Source: Lachnospiraceae bacterium (GTDB lineage: Bacteria; Bacillota; Clostridia; Lachnospirales; Lachnospiraceae). From it: a stretch of 64,000 nucleotides of DNA. The stretch is taken from positions 1 to 64,000 of the forward strand of contig JAFRSU010000016.1 of the NCBI GenBank assembly GCA_017427415.1, given 5' to 3'. The notes under the pieces were generated by a model. It searched no databases. It saw only the letters and a list, made by a program, of their open reading frames with translations, and was not told the DNA's origin. This document shows, piece by piece, positions 51,561 through 64,000 of the stretch. Position numbers and translations under genes: made by a program. How positions within the stretch are numbered: position 1 is the stretch's first letter; the number at the start of each line of letters is the position of its first letter.

Positions 51561-52184
51561 ATGTGGAACGTACTTATAGTGGATGATCAAAATACTTCAA
51601 GACACCTGATGGAGATGATGGTGGAGGGCAGCAGCGATTATAAGCTGGTAAAAGCCATTCCCTTAGCAAAGATGGCAGATATATACGCACTCACCATGCC
51701 GGTGGACCTCATCATCATGGATGTGGTAATGGCAGAAGGACCCAGCGGACTTGAAGCTGCCGAAAAGATAAAGAAAAGTAAGCCTGAGATAAAGATACTG
51801 CTCGTAACCTCCATGCCCGAGGTAAGCTTTATGGAAAGAGCAAAGAGCATAGGAGTGGACAGCTTCTGGTACAAGGAGACGGACGAAAGTCCTCTCTTAA
51901 ATGTCATGGACAGGACCATGACGGGAGAAAAGGTATATCCCGATGCCCCGCCCACGGTAAAGCTCGGACTCGCAGACAGCTCGGAGTTCACCGACAGGGA
52001 GCTTGAAGTGCTCCGCATACTTACTACCGGCTGCCCGGATCAGGAGATAGCCGACAGACTGGGCATCAGCTTTTCCACGGTACGTACCCACATCAACCAT
52101 ATGCTTGACAAAACCGGCTTTGAGACCCGAACGGAGCTTGCTATACATGCGAGACTGTCGGGAGTGGTAATACCAGACATGTGA
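51561..52184 (+). CDS. NarL/FixJ-family response regulator
   Basis: A 207-residue regulator. The receiver has VLIVDDQN, phospho-acceptor Asp54 in IIMDVVMAEGPSG and a Lys in WYKETDE. The LuxR-type helix-turn-helix is at the C-terminus (FTDRELEVLRILTTG, QEIADRLGISFSTVRTHI). ATG at 51561 has GGAGAAG upstream; a longer frame from 51522 starts in the repeat. The usual partner of DesK-type kinases. Confidence 0.92.
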   Translation: MWNVLIVDDQNTSRHLMEMMVEGSSDYKLVKAIPLAKMADIYALTMPVDLIIMDVVMAEGPSGLEAAEKIKKSKPEIKILLVTSMPEVSFMERAKSIGVDSFWYKETDESPLLNVMDRTMTGEKVYPDAPPTVKLGLADSSEFTDRELEVLRILTTGCPDQEIADRLGISFSTVRTHINHMLDKTGFETRTELAIHARLSGVVIPDM

Positions 52185-52190
52185 GAAAGA

Positions 52191-52213
52191 GACTATCCGC
52201 GGATAGTCGTTTT
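52191..52213 (+). terminator. Terminator after the NarL-type regulator
   Basis: An 8-bp perfect stem GACTATCC/GGATAGTC with a two-base loop region followed by GTTTTAC. The T-tract is short, so termination may be partial. Confidence 0.6.
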
Positions 52214-52223
52214 ACATAATAGG

Positions 52224-52252
52224 TAGACAAAAGTACCGATGTGTTGTATAAT
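52224..52252 (+). promoter_or_regulatory. Promoter of the hypothetical gene at 52301
   Basis: TAGACA, 17 bp, TATAAT, giving a leader of about 40 bases with AGGAGGG near its end. Confidence 0.7.
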
Positions 52253-52300
52253 ACTTTTTGGTATGATTTTATTCATAAAATATTCAGGAGGGTATTTTTT

Positions 52301-52924
52301 ATGGGTTTTTTTGATAATTTAAAGAATTCTGCTGTAAACAGTCTTAAGCAGAACACCAATGCTGCCGTAAACAATGCATATTATAATGCTACCGGCGGAA
52401 ACAAGGACGGAGTAGGCAAGGGCAAGAACAGTTCACAGACCTTTACCTTCAGCACCATCCCCAACAGCGTGGCTGAACTTCAGTCATTCCCCGAGGCTAG
52501 TCTTGATTCTCCTTTTAAGACTACAGCACTTGTGCTTTTAGCACTTTGCAACTATGAGAGAAATGTAGATACTACTCATGAGATGCTTAACTTCCTTAAA
52601 GGACCGGAAGAGCTGTCAGGTTATGAGAAGAGCTTCATCAAAGAGAGACTTACAGGAAAGTACTACAAGCCTTTCTCATATTTTGCAGGTACATCACCCA
52701 AGAACGGCTACATCCCTACAGAGCCCTTCACCATCACAGTATATGAGAATCCTTACTCATTCGATAATGAGAACTGGGCTATCATGTGGGTAAAGAGCAG
52801 CGGTGCGGATACCGAGAGACAGGTAAAGCTTCGCAGAAAGCCTTCTACCAACCAGTGGTTCTTAAATGAGATCCTTTGCTTAAGTGATATCAGGATACCT
52901 GAGTCTGAGGATCCCTGGGCTTAA
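52301..52924 (+). CDS. Hypothetical cytoplasmic protein
   Basis: A 207-residue soluble protein starting MGFFDNLKNSAVNSLKQNT, then an Asn/Ala/Gly-rich part (to about 50) and a compact region with LVLLALCNYERN, MLNFLKGPEELSGYEK and KLRRKPSTNQWFLNEILCLSDIRIPE. I do not recognise the family; similar small proteins are seen in Lachnospiraceae. AGGAGGG lies ten bases before the ATG. It has its own promoter. Confidence 0.75.
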   Translation: MGFFDNLKNSAVNSLKQNTNAAVNNAYYNATGGNKDGVGKGKNSSQTFTFSTIPNSVAELQSFPEASLDSPFKTTALVLLALCNYERNVDTTHEMLNFLKGPEELSGYEKSFIKERLTGKYYKPFSYFAGTSPKNGYIPTEPFTITVYENPYSFDNENWAIMWVKSSGADTERQVKLRRKPSTNQWFLNEILCLSDIRIPESEDPWA

Positions 52925-52939
52925 TAAAGTAAAGAACGG

Positions 52940-53132
52940 GCTGTCGCAGTAAATGCGGCAGCCTTTATCATATATCGCAAAAGATATCGGAAGCGGCTCT
53001 GTCCGGGCAGCATCCCGGACGAGATTGCCACACAGGCAATTCGTCCCGGGAGCATACCCGTCACGAGCCTGTTTTTTGTTTTGGGAAGTGATATTATGAT
53101 AAAGGCTGTTGTTTATGATATACTGCGACAGC
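52940..53132. mobile_element. MITE-like palindromic element
   Basis: A 193-bp element bounded by perfect 12-bp inverted ends (GCTGTCGCAGTA at 52940 and its complement ending at 53132) with a second perfect 14-bp inverted pair inside (CAGCCTTTATCATA at 52959-52972 and its complement at 53095-53108). The centre (52995-53077) folds into a branched structure with a long hairpin (53013-53051) and ends in a T-run. It has no coding capacity. It fills about half of the 421-bp gap between the hypothetical gene and rpoB. The hairpin at 52939-52963 may also terminate transcription of the upstream gene. No target-site duplication is obvious. Confidence 0.65.
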
Positions 53133-53207
53133 TCGCTCTTGGTTAAAAAGAGAAGTTCGGATATATATTAAATAAAAAAAGACGGAGAAAATAAAAAAAA
53201 TTCCGTC

Positions 53208-53236
53208 TTGACAGCTTGAAAAATATATGTTATTAT
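53208..53236 (+). promoter_or_regulatory. Promoter of rpoB-rpoC
   Basis: TTGACA, 17 bp, TATTAT. A short GACGGA/TCCGTC hairpin (53181-53206) ends just before the -35. It leaves an AT-rich leader of about 100 bases before rpoB. The usual rplJ-rplL genes are not upstream, so rpoB appears to have its own promoter. Confidence 0.8.
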
Positions 53237-53345
53237 GAACAATGCGCGATTATCTAAAATTATGCCCATTCATATATATTATAGCACATTTTTAGACGAT
53301 TGCAAGTAAATTTTTAATCAAAATAAACCAAGGGGTGACACATCT

Positions 53346-56300
53346 ATGATGGAAAAAAACAGGATACGTCCTATCAAGGTCGGTAAGGGCGTCAGAATGA
53401 GTTACTCGAGGCAGAAGGAAGTTCTGGAGATGCCTAACCTTATAGAGGTTCAGAAGGATTCTTACAACTGGTTCCTTACTGAGGGTCTTCATGAGGTGTT
53501 CAGGGATATATCTCCCATCGAAGATTACAACGGTAAGCTGAGTCTTGAGTTTATCGACTTCCAGCTCTGCAGGAATGACGTAAAGTACACTATCGAGGAA
53601 TGCAAGGAACGCGATGCAACATATGCGGCACCTCTTAAGGTAAAGGTTCGACTTCATAATAAGGAAGACGAAGATGTTATAAAGGTACATGAGATATTCA
53701 TGGGCGATTTCCCCTTGATGACAGAGACCGGTACCTTTGTCATCAACGGAGCTGAGCGTGTTATCGTCAGCCAGCTTGTTCGTTCTCCCGGAATCTATTA
53801 CGAGATTTCCCACGATAAATTAGGTAAAAAGCTCTATGCATGTACGGTTATTCCCAGCCGTGGTGCATGGCTCGAATATGAAACAGACTCTAACGATGTC
53901 TTTTATGTACGTGTTGACCGTAACAGGAAAGTTCCTATCACGGTATTTTTGCGTGCTTTAGGCGTAGGTACAAAGGCACAGCTCATCGATATGTTCGGTG
54001 ACGAGCCCAAGATCCAGGCATCTCTTTCCAAGGAGCCTGCAGAGGTAGCAGAAGAGGACAGCTATGAGGGCGGTTTAAAAGAGCTTTATAAGAAGCTCCG
54101 TCCCGGTGAGCCTATCTCTATCGAAAGTGCTGATTCGTTAGTCAGAAGCATGTTCTTTGACGTAAGACGTTATGATCTTGCAAAGGTCGGACGTTATAAG
54201 TTCAATAAGAAGCTTGCGTTAAAGAGAAGAGTAGTCGGATTTAACCTTGCCGAGGATGTAGTGGACAGCTCTACAGGTGAGATCATTGCCAAGGCCGGCA
54301 CCATGATCACCGAGGACCTTGCAGACAAGATCCAGAACGCAGGTATCTTCTCCATCACAGTTAAGGCAGAAGATCACAATGTTAAGGTTATATCAAACAT
54401 GGCAGTTGATATCGCTTGTCATGTTCCCTTCAAGTGCACAGACAAGGTAAAGGCAGAGCTCGGTATCACAGAGCCTGTATATTATCCCGCACTTAAGGAG
54501 CTCTTAGAGCAGTATGATAATGTTGACGAGCTTAAGGATGCCATCAAGCGTAATGTGGCACTTCTTATCCCTAAGCATATCACAAAGGAAGATATCTTCG
54601 CATCAGTCAGCTACAACATCCATCTTGAGTATGGCGTAGGCAACAAGGACGATATCGACCACTTAGGAAACAGACGTATCAGGGCAGTCGGAGAACTTTT
54701 ACAGAACCAGTACCGTATCGGTCTTTCAAGAATGGAAAGAGTTGTCCGTGAGAGAATGACCACTACCGATCTTGATAATGTAAGCCCTCAGAACCTTATA
54801 AATATCAAGCCCGTAACTGCAGCAGTCAAGGAGTTCTTCGGAAGTTCACAGCTGTCACAGTTCATGGACCAGCATAACCCTCTTGGTGAGCTTGCTCACA
54901 AGAGAAGACTTTCGGCACTTGGTCCCGGCGGTCTTTCCCGTGACCGTGCATCATTCGAAGTACGTGACGTTCACTACTCACATTACGGAAGAATGTGTCC
55001 TATCGAGACTCCCGAAGGTCCTAACATCGGTCTGATCAACTCACTTGCTTCATACGCAAGGATCAATGAGTACGGATTCGTTGAGGCTCCTTACCGTAAG
55101 GTAGATAAGTCAGATCCCGAGAACCCCAGGGTTACCGATGATGTAGTATATATGACCGCAGACGAAGAGGATAAGTATGTAGTTGCTCAGGCTAATACTC
55201 CTCTTGATGAGCAGGGGCATTTCATAAATGATAACGTATCAGGACGTTTCAAGGAGGATACATCACAGTTCCAGAAGACAAAGGTTGACTTCATGGACGT
55301 ATCACCTAAGATGGTATTCTCTGTAGCTACAGCTCTTATCCCGTTCCTTGAGAACGACGATGCTAACCGTGCCCTCATGGGTTCGAACATGCAGCGTCAG
55401 GCAGTTCCGCTTCTTCATACACAGGCACCTGTAGTAGGTACCGGTATGGAGCAGAAGACGGCAGTTGACTCAGGTGTCTGCGTTATAGCCAAGGCAGACG
55501 GTAAGGTTGAGAAGTCCACAGCTACCAATATTGTTATAAAGAGAGAAGACGGTACCCGTGATGAGTACAAGCTGATCAAGTTCACCAGATCTAACCAGGG
55601 TACATGTATCAACCAGAGACCTATCGTTAACAAGGGCGATGTGGTAAAGGCAGGTCAGGTTATCGCTGACGGTCCTTCTACAGACCACGGCGAGCTTGCA
55701 CTCGGTACCAACCCTCTGATAGGTTTCATGACCTGGGAAGGTTACAACTACGAGGATGCTGTTCTTCTTAGTGAAAGACTTGTGGCAGAAGATGTTTATA
55801 CTTCCGTACATATCGAGGAGTATGATGTTGAAGCCCGTGATACAAAGCTCGGACCCGAGGTTATCACAAGAGATATCTCAGGTGTCGGCGATGATGCTTT
55901 AAAGGACCTCGACGAACGCGGTATCATCCGTATCGGTGCAGAGGTAAGAGCCGGTGATATCTTAGTAGGACGTGTTACTCCTAAGGGTGAGACAGACCTC
56001 ACTCCCGAAGAGAAGCTCTTACGTGCTATCTTCGGTGAGAAAGCTAGAGAAGTTAGAGATACTTCACTCCGTGTTCCTCACGGTGAGTACGGTATCATTG
56101 TTGATGCTAAGGTATTTACCAGGGAGAACGGTGATGAGATGCAGCCCGGTGTAAACCAGACCGTGCGTGTATATATAGCTCAGAAGAGAAAGATCCAGGT
56201 AGGAGATAAGATGGCAGGCCGTCACGGAAACAAGGGTGTTGTTTCCCGTGTACTTCCCGTAGAGGATATGCCGTTCCTGCCTAACGGAAGACCGCTTGAT

Positions 56301-57314
56301 ATCGTACTTAATCCTTTGGGCGTGCCTTCACGTATGAATATCGGACAGGTCCTTGAGATCCACCTGAGCCTGGCCGCTAAGGTACTCGGATTCAACATTT
56401 CCACCCCTGTATTTGACGGTGCGGATGAGGATGATATCCAGGATACCTTGGAGATGGCAAACGATTATGCAAACCTTCCTTTCAATGCCGAAGAAAAACA
56501 GGCATGGGCTGAAAAAGCCGAGGCAAACGGTGAGGAATTCGATCCTAAGATGGCAGATTTCTCATCAAAGTACTCTAAGGTACTTGGCAAGGAAGTTATG
56601 AGTTATCTCGGTTCACCCGAGAACTTAGCAAGCCGTGACAACTGGAGAGGTGTTCCGATCAACCGCGACGGTAAGGTAAGACTCCGTGACGGAAGGAGCG
56701 GCGAGTACTTCGACGGTTCCGTAACTATCGGCTTCATGCATTACTTGAAGCTCCATCACTTAGTTGACGATAAGATCCATGCTCGTTCGATCGGGCCTTA
56801 CTCACTCGTTACACAGCAGCCTCTGGGCGGTAAAGCTCAGTTCGGCGGACAGCGTTTCGGTGAGATGGAGGTTTGGGCTCTTGAAGCATACGGTGCATCC
56901 CATGTACTTCAGGAGATCCTTACTGTTAAGTCCGATGACGTTACAGGCCGTATCAAGACTTACGAGGCTATCGTTAAGGGTGAGAACATCTCGAAGCCCG
57001 GCATACCCGAGTCCTTCAAGGTTCTCCTCAAAGAGCTCCAGTCACTTGCACTTGATGTTACTGTACTTGACGAAAACGGCGAGGAGATCAAGCTCACCGA
57101 GGACGTTGACTACACCGAGAACGAGGGCGAGGCTTGGAGAGAAGGCACCGAGGACGATTACAACAAGGGTTACGACGAGAATTATGATGACGCCGGTTAT
57201 TCTGTATTGGACGGCGATCCCGACGCTGACGGCGATGATGTGTATGATTCGTACATCGAGGACGATGACCTTTATGCAGATTATTCCGATATTGAGTCGG
57301 ATGATGAGGTTTGA
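53346..57314 (+). CDS. rpoB: RNA polymerase beta subunit
   Basis: A 1322-residue beta subunit that forms half of the RNA polymerase active cleft. Hallmarks are the rifampicin-region [24 protein letters not shown] in part (Asp, His and Ser at the classic sensitive positions), [24 protein letters not shown], the [12 protein letters not shown] loop and the C-terminal [14 protein letters not shown]. The last about 65 residues are an unusual tail rich in Asp, Glu and Tyr. AAGGGGTG precedes the tandem ATG ATG start. Confidence 0.98.
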   Translation: MMEKNRIRPIKVGKGVRMSYSRQKEVLEMPNLIEVQKDSYNWFLTEGLHEVFRDISPIEDYNGKLSLEFIDFQLCRNDVKYTIEECKERDATYAAPLKVKVRLHNKEDEDVIKVHEIFMGDFPLMTETGTFVINGAERVIVSQLVRSPGIYYEISHDKLGKKLYACTVIPSRGAWLEYETDSNDVFYVRVDRNRKVPITVFLRALGVGTKAQLIDMFGDEPKIQASLSKEPAEVAEEDSYEGGLKELYKKLRPGEPISIESADSLVRSMFFDVRRYDLAKVGRYKFNKKLALKRRVVGFNLAEDVVDSSTGEIIAKAGTMITEDLADKIQNAGIFSITVKAEDHNVKVISNMAVDIACHVPFKCTDKVKAELGITEPVYYPALKELLEQYDNVDELKDAIKRNVALLIPKHITKEDIFASVSYNIHLEYGVGNKDDIDHLGNRRIRAVGELLQNQYRIGLSRMERVVRERMTTTDLDNVSPQNLINIKPVTAAVKEFFGSSQLSQFMDQHNPLGELAHKRRLSALGPGGLSRDRASFEVRDVHYSHYGRMCPIETPEGPNIGLINSLASYARINEYGFVEAPYRKVDKSDPENPRVTDDVVYMTADEEDKYVVAQANTPLDEQGHFINDNVSGRFKEDTSQFQKTKVDFMDVSPKMVFSVATALIPFLENDDANRALMGSNMQRQAVPLLHTQAPVVGTGMEQKTAVDSGVCVIAKADGKVEKSTATNIVIKREDGTRDEYKLIKFTRSNQGTCINQRPIVNKGDVVKAGQVIADGPSTDHGELALGTNPLIGFMTWEGYNYEDAVLLSERLVAEDVYTSVHIEEYDVEARDTKLGPEVITRDISGVGDDALKDLDERGIIRIGAEVRAGDILVGRVTPKGETDLTPEEKLLRAIFGEKAREVRDTSLRVPHGEYGIIVDAKVFTRENGDEMQPGVNQTVRVYIAQKRKIQVGDKMAGRHGNKGVVSRVLPVEDMPFLPNGRPLDIVLNPLGVPSRMNIGQVLEIHLSLAAKVLGFNISTPVFDGADEDDIQDTLEMANDYANLPFNAEEKQAWAEKAEANGEEFDPKMADFSSKYSKVLGKEVMSYLGSPENLASRDNWRGVPINRDGKVRLRDGRSGEYFDGSVTIGFMHYLKLHHLVDDKIHARSIGPYSLVTQQPLGGKAQFGGQRFGEMEVWALEAYGASHVLQEILTVKSDDVTGRIKTYEAIVKGENISKPGIPESFKVLLKELQSLALDVTVLDENGEEIKLTEDVDYTENEGEAWREGTEDDYNKGYDENYDDAGYSVLDGDPDADGDDVYDSYIEDDDLYADYSDIESDDEV

Positions 57315-57356
57315 GAATCTCTAAAGAAAAATACAGAATAGGAAAGGAAAGTAATT

Positions 57357-61166
<3,810 letters not shown>

Positions 61167-61182
61167 TATGTAATATTTCAGT

Positions 61183-61213
61183 CCCCGAGGGCAGAAGCCT
61201 TCGGGGATTTTTT
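61183..61213 (+). terminator. Terminator of the rpoBC operon
   Basis: A stem CCCCGAGGGC/GCCTTCGGGG followed by ATTTTTT, 17 bases after the rpoC stop. Confidence 0.93.
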
Positions 61214-61225
61214 CATGAGAATTAA

Positions 61226-61254
61226 TTGACATTTCCAAATATAAGGCATACAAT
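61226..61254 (+). promoter_or_regulatory. Promoter of the CapA-family gene
   Basis: TTGACA, 17 bp, TACAAT, about 30 bases before the ATG at 61284. Confidence 0.8.
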
Positions 61255-61283
61255 TTGATAAAACAAGGCATTAGGGAGGGTTT

Positions 61284-62648
61284 ATGTATAAATCCGGCAG
61301 GCATATATTAGCTTTTGCGATAGCGATCATTCTGGTAACAGTTTTTTCATTAAACATTAGGGAGCATAGAGTCAACGCCGAAGAGACATTGCCGTCATTA
61401 AATGAAAAAAAACTGGTATTAAAGCCCGGGAAAAAGACAAGGCTTTCGGTAGTCAGTGATGTGAAGGATTATAGAGTCAGATGGTCATCGGCCGACACTT
61501 CAGTAGCGACTGTGAGCAAAAAGGGAAAGGTTACTGCGGCAGCGGACGGGAAGACCAATGTATTTGCTGTAGTTACATATAATGAAAAAACCGTCAAACT
61601 AAAATGCAGAGTCATCGTAGAGTCCGAAAAGACAGTAAAACTGGCTGCGGTCGGGGATGCACTGATACATGAAAATATCCTTAACTCCGGAAAGCAGAAG
61701 GACGGAAGCTACAACTATGATGCGATATTCGAGCATATGAAGGATTATCTTTCGGGGTTCGATGTTAAGATCATAAATCAGGAGACGATATTTGTCTATG
61801 ACAGTAAAAAGTTCGGCGGATACCCGAGCTTCGGCACTCCGAAGGAGGTTGGGGATGCCATGAGGGCGGCCGGTTTTAATGTTATAACCTGTGCTACCAA
61901 TCATGCATATGACAGAAAAGAGATCGGCATACAGAATACTCTTGATTATTGGAGAAAGTATAAAGACAGTGTCCTGGTGACCGGTATATACGGATCGCAG
62001 GAGGATTATGATACTCTTGCGATCAGAGAATATAACGGGATTAAGATAGCATTTTTAAATTATACGACGCTGCTTAACTCAGGAGCTAAAAAGGAGCCGT
62101 ATTATATAAGGATGTATAAGGAAGCCGCGGCATTAAAGGAGATACAGGCGGCTAAGAAAAAGGCGGATTTTGTGATAGTGCTCCCGCACTGGGGTGTGGA
62201 ATACGAGCATGAGCCCTCGGAAAAGCAGGAGAAGATGGCTAAGAAGCTGGCTGAAGCCGGAGCTGATGCCATCATCGGGTGCCACCCCCATGTAGTACAG
62301 CCTGTGAAGGTGATAAAAACCTCTGACGGCAGAAGAGTACCGTGCTACTATTCACTTGGCAACTTTGTATCTAACATGTTTTGGTTTAAATGCCAGTTAG
62401 AGGGCTTAGCCGAGCTTGAGATAGTTAAATGGAACGGGGAGACCACATTAAGGTCGGCTGAGTATACACCCATAGTCAACCACATGAGTAAGGATGATAC
62501 GAAGTTTACGGTATATCTTCTTTCGGATTATACCGATGCAGGAGACTTGTACAAGGACCACTACATGAACCACAGGTACTGGATGGGGAATGTAACTCCT
62601 GAGAGGCTTAAAAAGCTGTTCAATTCCCTCGGGAATGAAAAATATTGA
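61284..62648 (+). CDS. Exported CapA-family protein with Big2-like domain
   Basis: A 454-residue secreted protein. A signal peptide covers about 1-33. Residues about 42-112 are a Big2-like Ig-fold domain (RWSSADTSVATVSKKGKVTA). Residues about 117-454 are a CapA/PGA-synthesis metallophosphatase-like domain with AAVGDALIHENIL, NQETIF, TCATNHAYDR, LPHWGVEYEHEPS, GCHPHVVQPV and SLGNFVSNMFW. CapA proteins support poly-gamma-glutamate surface polymer production, but many members act elsewhere; no capB or capC gene is in the window. AGGGAGGG precedes the ATG. Confidence 0.88.
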   Translation: MYKSGRHILAFAIAIILVTVFSLNIREHRVNAEETLPSLNEKKLVLKPGKKTRLSVVSDVKDYRVRWSSADTSVATVSKKGKVTAAADGKTNVFAVVTYNEKTVKLKCRVIVESEKTVKLAAVGDALIHENILNSGKQKDGSYNYDAIFEHMKDYLSGFDVKIINQETIFVYDSKKFGGYPSFGTPKEVGDAMRAAGFNVITCATNHAYDRKEIGIQNTLDYWRKYKDSVLVTGIYGSQEDYDTLAIREYNGIKIAFLNYTTLLNSGAKKEPYYIRMYKEAAALKEIQAAKKKADFVIVLPHWGVEYEHEPSEKQEKMAKKLAEAGADAIIGCHPHVVQPVKVIKTSDGRRVPCYYSLGNFVSNMFWFKCQLEGLAELEIVKWNGETTLRSAEYTPIVNHMSKDDTKFTVYLLSDYTDAGDLYKDHYMNHRYWMGNVTPERLKKLFNSLGNEKY

Positions 62649-62649
62649 C

Positions 62650-62678
62650 TTGTAAGTTTTAAAAATCTATGCTATAAT
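62650..62678 (+). promoter_or_regulatory. Promoter of fba
   Basis: TTGTAA, 17 bp, TATAAT. The leader of about 50 bases ends in AAAGGATGG before the ATG at 62731. Confidence 0.75.
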
Positions 62679-62730
62679 GCCTTTGATTGTAGTCCGAAAA
62701 GGACAATTATAGAAAGGATGGAATATTTTT

Positions 62731-63699
62731 ATGGCATTAGTTACAACGACCGAAATGTTCAAGAAGGCTTATAATGGCGGATATGCTATTGGTGCTTTCA
62801 ACGTAAACAACATGGAGATTGTACAGGGTATCACAGAAGCAGCTGGCGAGTTAAAGAGCCCTGTTATCCTTCAGGTATCAAAGGGTGCACGTGCATATGC
62901 TAACCACACATATCTTGTAAAGTTAGTAGAAGCAGCAGTTGCAGAGAACCCTGATATCCCGATCGCTCTTCACCTTGATCACGGTGACAGCTTCGAGCTT
63001 TGCAAGAGCTGTATCGACGGTGGTTTCACATCAGTCATGATCGATGCTTCTTCAAAGCCTTATGAGGAGAACGTTGCTTTAACAAAGCAGGTAGTTGAGT
63101 ACGCTCACGCTCATGGCGTAGTAGTAGAGGCAGAGCTCGGTACATTAGCAGGTATCGAGGATGAAGTAGTAGTAGAGGCAGGTCACGAGAGCTATACACG
63201 TCCTGAAGAGGTTGAGGATTTCGTATCCAAGACAGGATGTGATTCACTTGCTATCGCTATCGGTACTTCTCATGGTGCTTACAAGTTCACAGCTGCTCAG
63301 TGTACAAGAAATGCTGACGGCGTACTTGTTCCCCCTCCCCTTCGTTTCGACGTATTAGAGGAGTGCATCAAGAGACTTCCCGGCTTCCCCATCGTTCTTC
63401 ACGGTTCATCTTCAGTTCCTCAGGAATTCGTTAAGATGGTTAACCAGTACGGCGGAAGCATGCCAGATGCAGTAGGTATCCCCGAGGAGCAGCTCCGTAA
63501 GGCAGCTCAGCTTGCTGTATGTAAGATCAATATCGATTCAGATATCCGTCTTGCTATGACAGGTACTATCAGAAAGTACTTCGCTGAGAATCCTTCACAC
63601 TTCGATCCTCGTCAGTACTTAAAGCCCGCTCGTCAGGCTGTTAAGGAAATGGTTGCTCATAAGATCAAGAACGTTCTTGGTTCAGATGGCAAGGCTTGA
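62731..63699 (+). CDS. fba: Class II fructose-bisphosphate aldolase
   Basis: A 322-residue zinc-dependent aldolase that splits fructose 1,6-bisphosphate in glycolysis and makes it in gluconeogenesis. GAFNVNN at the N-terminus, HLDHGD with the zinc-binding His pair, VEAELGTLAG, GTSHGAYKF and VLHGSSSVP with metal ligands, and NIDSDIRLA for phosphate binding are all present. Its codon choice looks optimised, as expected for a highly expressed gene. It stands alone between its promoter and terminator. Confidence 0.97.
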   Translation: MALVTTTEMFKKAYNGGYAIGAFNVNNMEIVQGITEAAGELKSPVILQVSKGARAYANHTYLVKLVEAAVAENPDIPIALHLDHGDSFELCKSCIDGGFTSVMIDASSKPYEENVALTKQVVEYAHAHGVVVEAELGTLAGIEDEVVVEAGHESYTRPEEVEDFVSKTGCDSLAIAIGTSHGAYKFTAAQCTRNADGVLVPPPLRFDVLEECIKRLPGFPIVLHGSSSVPQEFVKMVNQYGGSMPDAVGIPEEQLRKAAQLAVCKINIDSDIRLAMTGTIRKYFAENPSHFDPRQYLKPARQAVKEMVAHKIKNVLGSDGKA

Positions 63700-63721
63700 T
63701 AAGTTAATATATAAAAAAGTT

Positions 63722-63752
63722 GGCCGCATGGATTTCCATGCGGCCTTTTTTT
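63722..63752 (+). terminator. Terminator of fba
   Basis: A perfect 11-bp stem GGCCGCATGGA/TCCATGCGGCC followed by seven T. Confidence 0.95.
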
Positions 63753-63772
63753 ATCCCGTTACAGGATATTGT

Positions 63773-64000
63773 TTAGCGGATAAGCTTGTTCTTACCTTCA
63801 TCATAATAGATACTTTCTTCAGCAAGAAGCGGATTGTTGGTCAGATCCGTTTCGGTCAGCTCGGTATACATAATGTTTAAAGAGGTTAACTTTGTATTAT
63901 GACTTAAGTCGAGCTTGCTGATGCCTGTAAACGGACAGGTTAAGTCTTTCAGTTCGGTATTCCTGCTCACATCAAGTTCGGTAATATTGTTGGTGCTGCA
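63773..64000 (-). CDS. Leucine-rich-repeat protein, 3' end only
   Basis: The open frame enters from the right edge and ends at TAA 63773-63775, giving 75 C-terminal codons. It shows LRR units of the type ITELDVSRNTELKDL, ISKLDLSHNTKLTSL and TETDLTNNPLLAE, ending NKLIR. Such repeats occur in large surface or internalin-like proteins of Lachnospiraceae. The N-terminus, any signal peptide and the full size lie outside the window. Confidence 0.8.
   Translation of the reverse strand, partial: CSTNNITELDVSRNTELKDLTCPFTGISKLDLSHNTKLTSLNIMYTELTETDLTNNPLLAEESIYYDEGKNKLIR

Noticed and set aside
56764..57324. Plus-strand 186-codon frame inside rpoB
   Set aside because: It is a frame-shifted shadow of the conserved RpoB C-terminus, Ser/Arg/Thr-rich.

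Overview
The window is chromosomal DNA from a low-to-moderate GC Firmicute, most probably a Lachnospiraceae member (Butyrivibrio/Roseburia-like). This is inferred from the purine-rich AGGAGG ribosome sites, canonical sigma-A promoters, the gmk-yaaR-holB-ricT block, the rpoB-rpoC pair and the style of the exopolysaccharide and LRR/BspA proteins. The species cannot be fixed by reading alone.

Region 1 (41-6247, minus strand) and region 3 (21864-30583, both strands) form a ribosomally made peptide (RiPP) island of the lasso-peptide/paeninodin type. It holds five short precursor genes that share one leader pattern, two PqqD-like leader-binding proteins, two asparagine-synthetase-like macrolactam cyclases, one transglutaminase-like leader protease, two HPr-kinase-like peptide kinases, one HPr-kinase/radical-SAM/SPASM fusion, a PF14907-type nucleotidyltransferase-like protein, an ABC exporter and a two-component system. 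Three precursor promoters and the promoter of the kinase-radical SAM gene carry the same 18-bp palindromic box (consensus TCTAACA-N4-TGTTAGA), always four bases upstream of the -35 element. This ties both halves of the island into one apparent regulon.

Region 2 (6521-21825, plus) is an exopolysaccharide operon embedded between the two halves. It encodes an initiating sugar-phosphate transferase, several GT2 glycosyltransferases, a fused GT2-GT4 enzyme, an Alg14/Alg13-like split glycosyltransferase, a Wzz-like chain-length protein, a BY-kinase homologue with a broken P-loop, a Wzy-like polymerase and secreted accessory proteins. A Wzx-like flippase (30737) follows after the RiPP genes.

Region 4 (32939-40694, minus) is mostly housekeeping: a coiled-coil protein, a sensor kinase/response regulator pair, ricT, holB, yaaR, gmk and a CE2-like SGNH esterase.

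Region 5 (40894-52924, plus) is accessory. It contains a DUF4143-type ATPase behind three 23-bp tandem repeats, then a tightly coupled three-gene unit: a membrane TIR-MORN protein, a K+ channel with a C-terminal RyR domain, and a second membrane/Rossmann/RyR protein. This unit could be a nucleotide-signalled ion-channel system and is the most interesting candidate for an undescribed conflict or stress system. A 2-hydroxyacid dehydrogenase, a split membrane sensor kinase with a NarL-type regulator and a small hypothetical gene follow.

Region 6 (53346-63699, plus) carries rpoB and rpoC, both with acidic tyrosine-rich C-terminal tails, a CapA-family protein with a Big2-like domain, and class II fructose-bisphosphate aldolase. 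A truncated LRR gene enters from the right edge on the minus strand. No rRNA, tRNA, CRISPR array or transposase was recognised.
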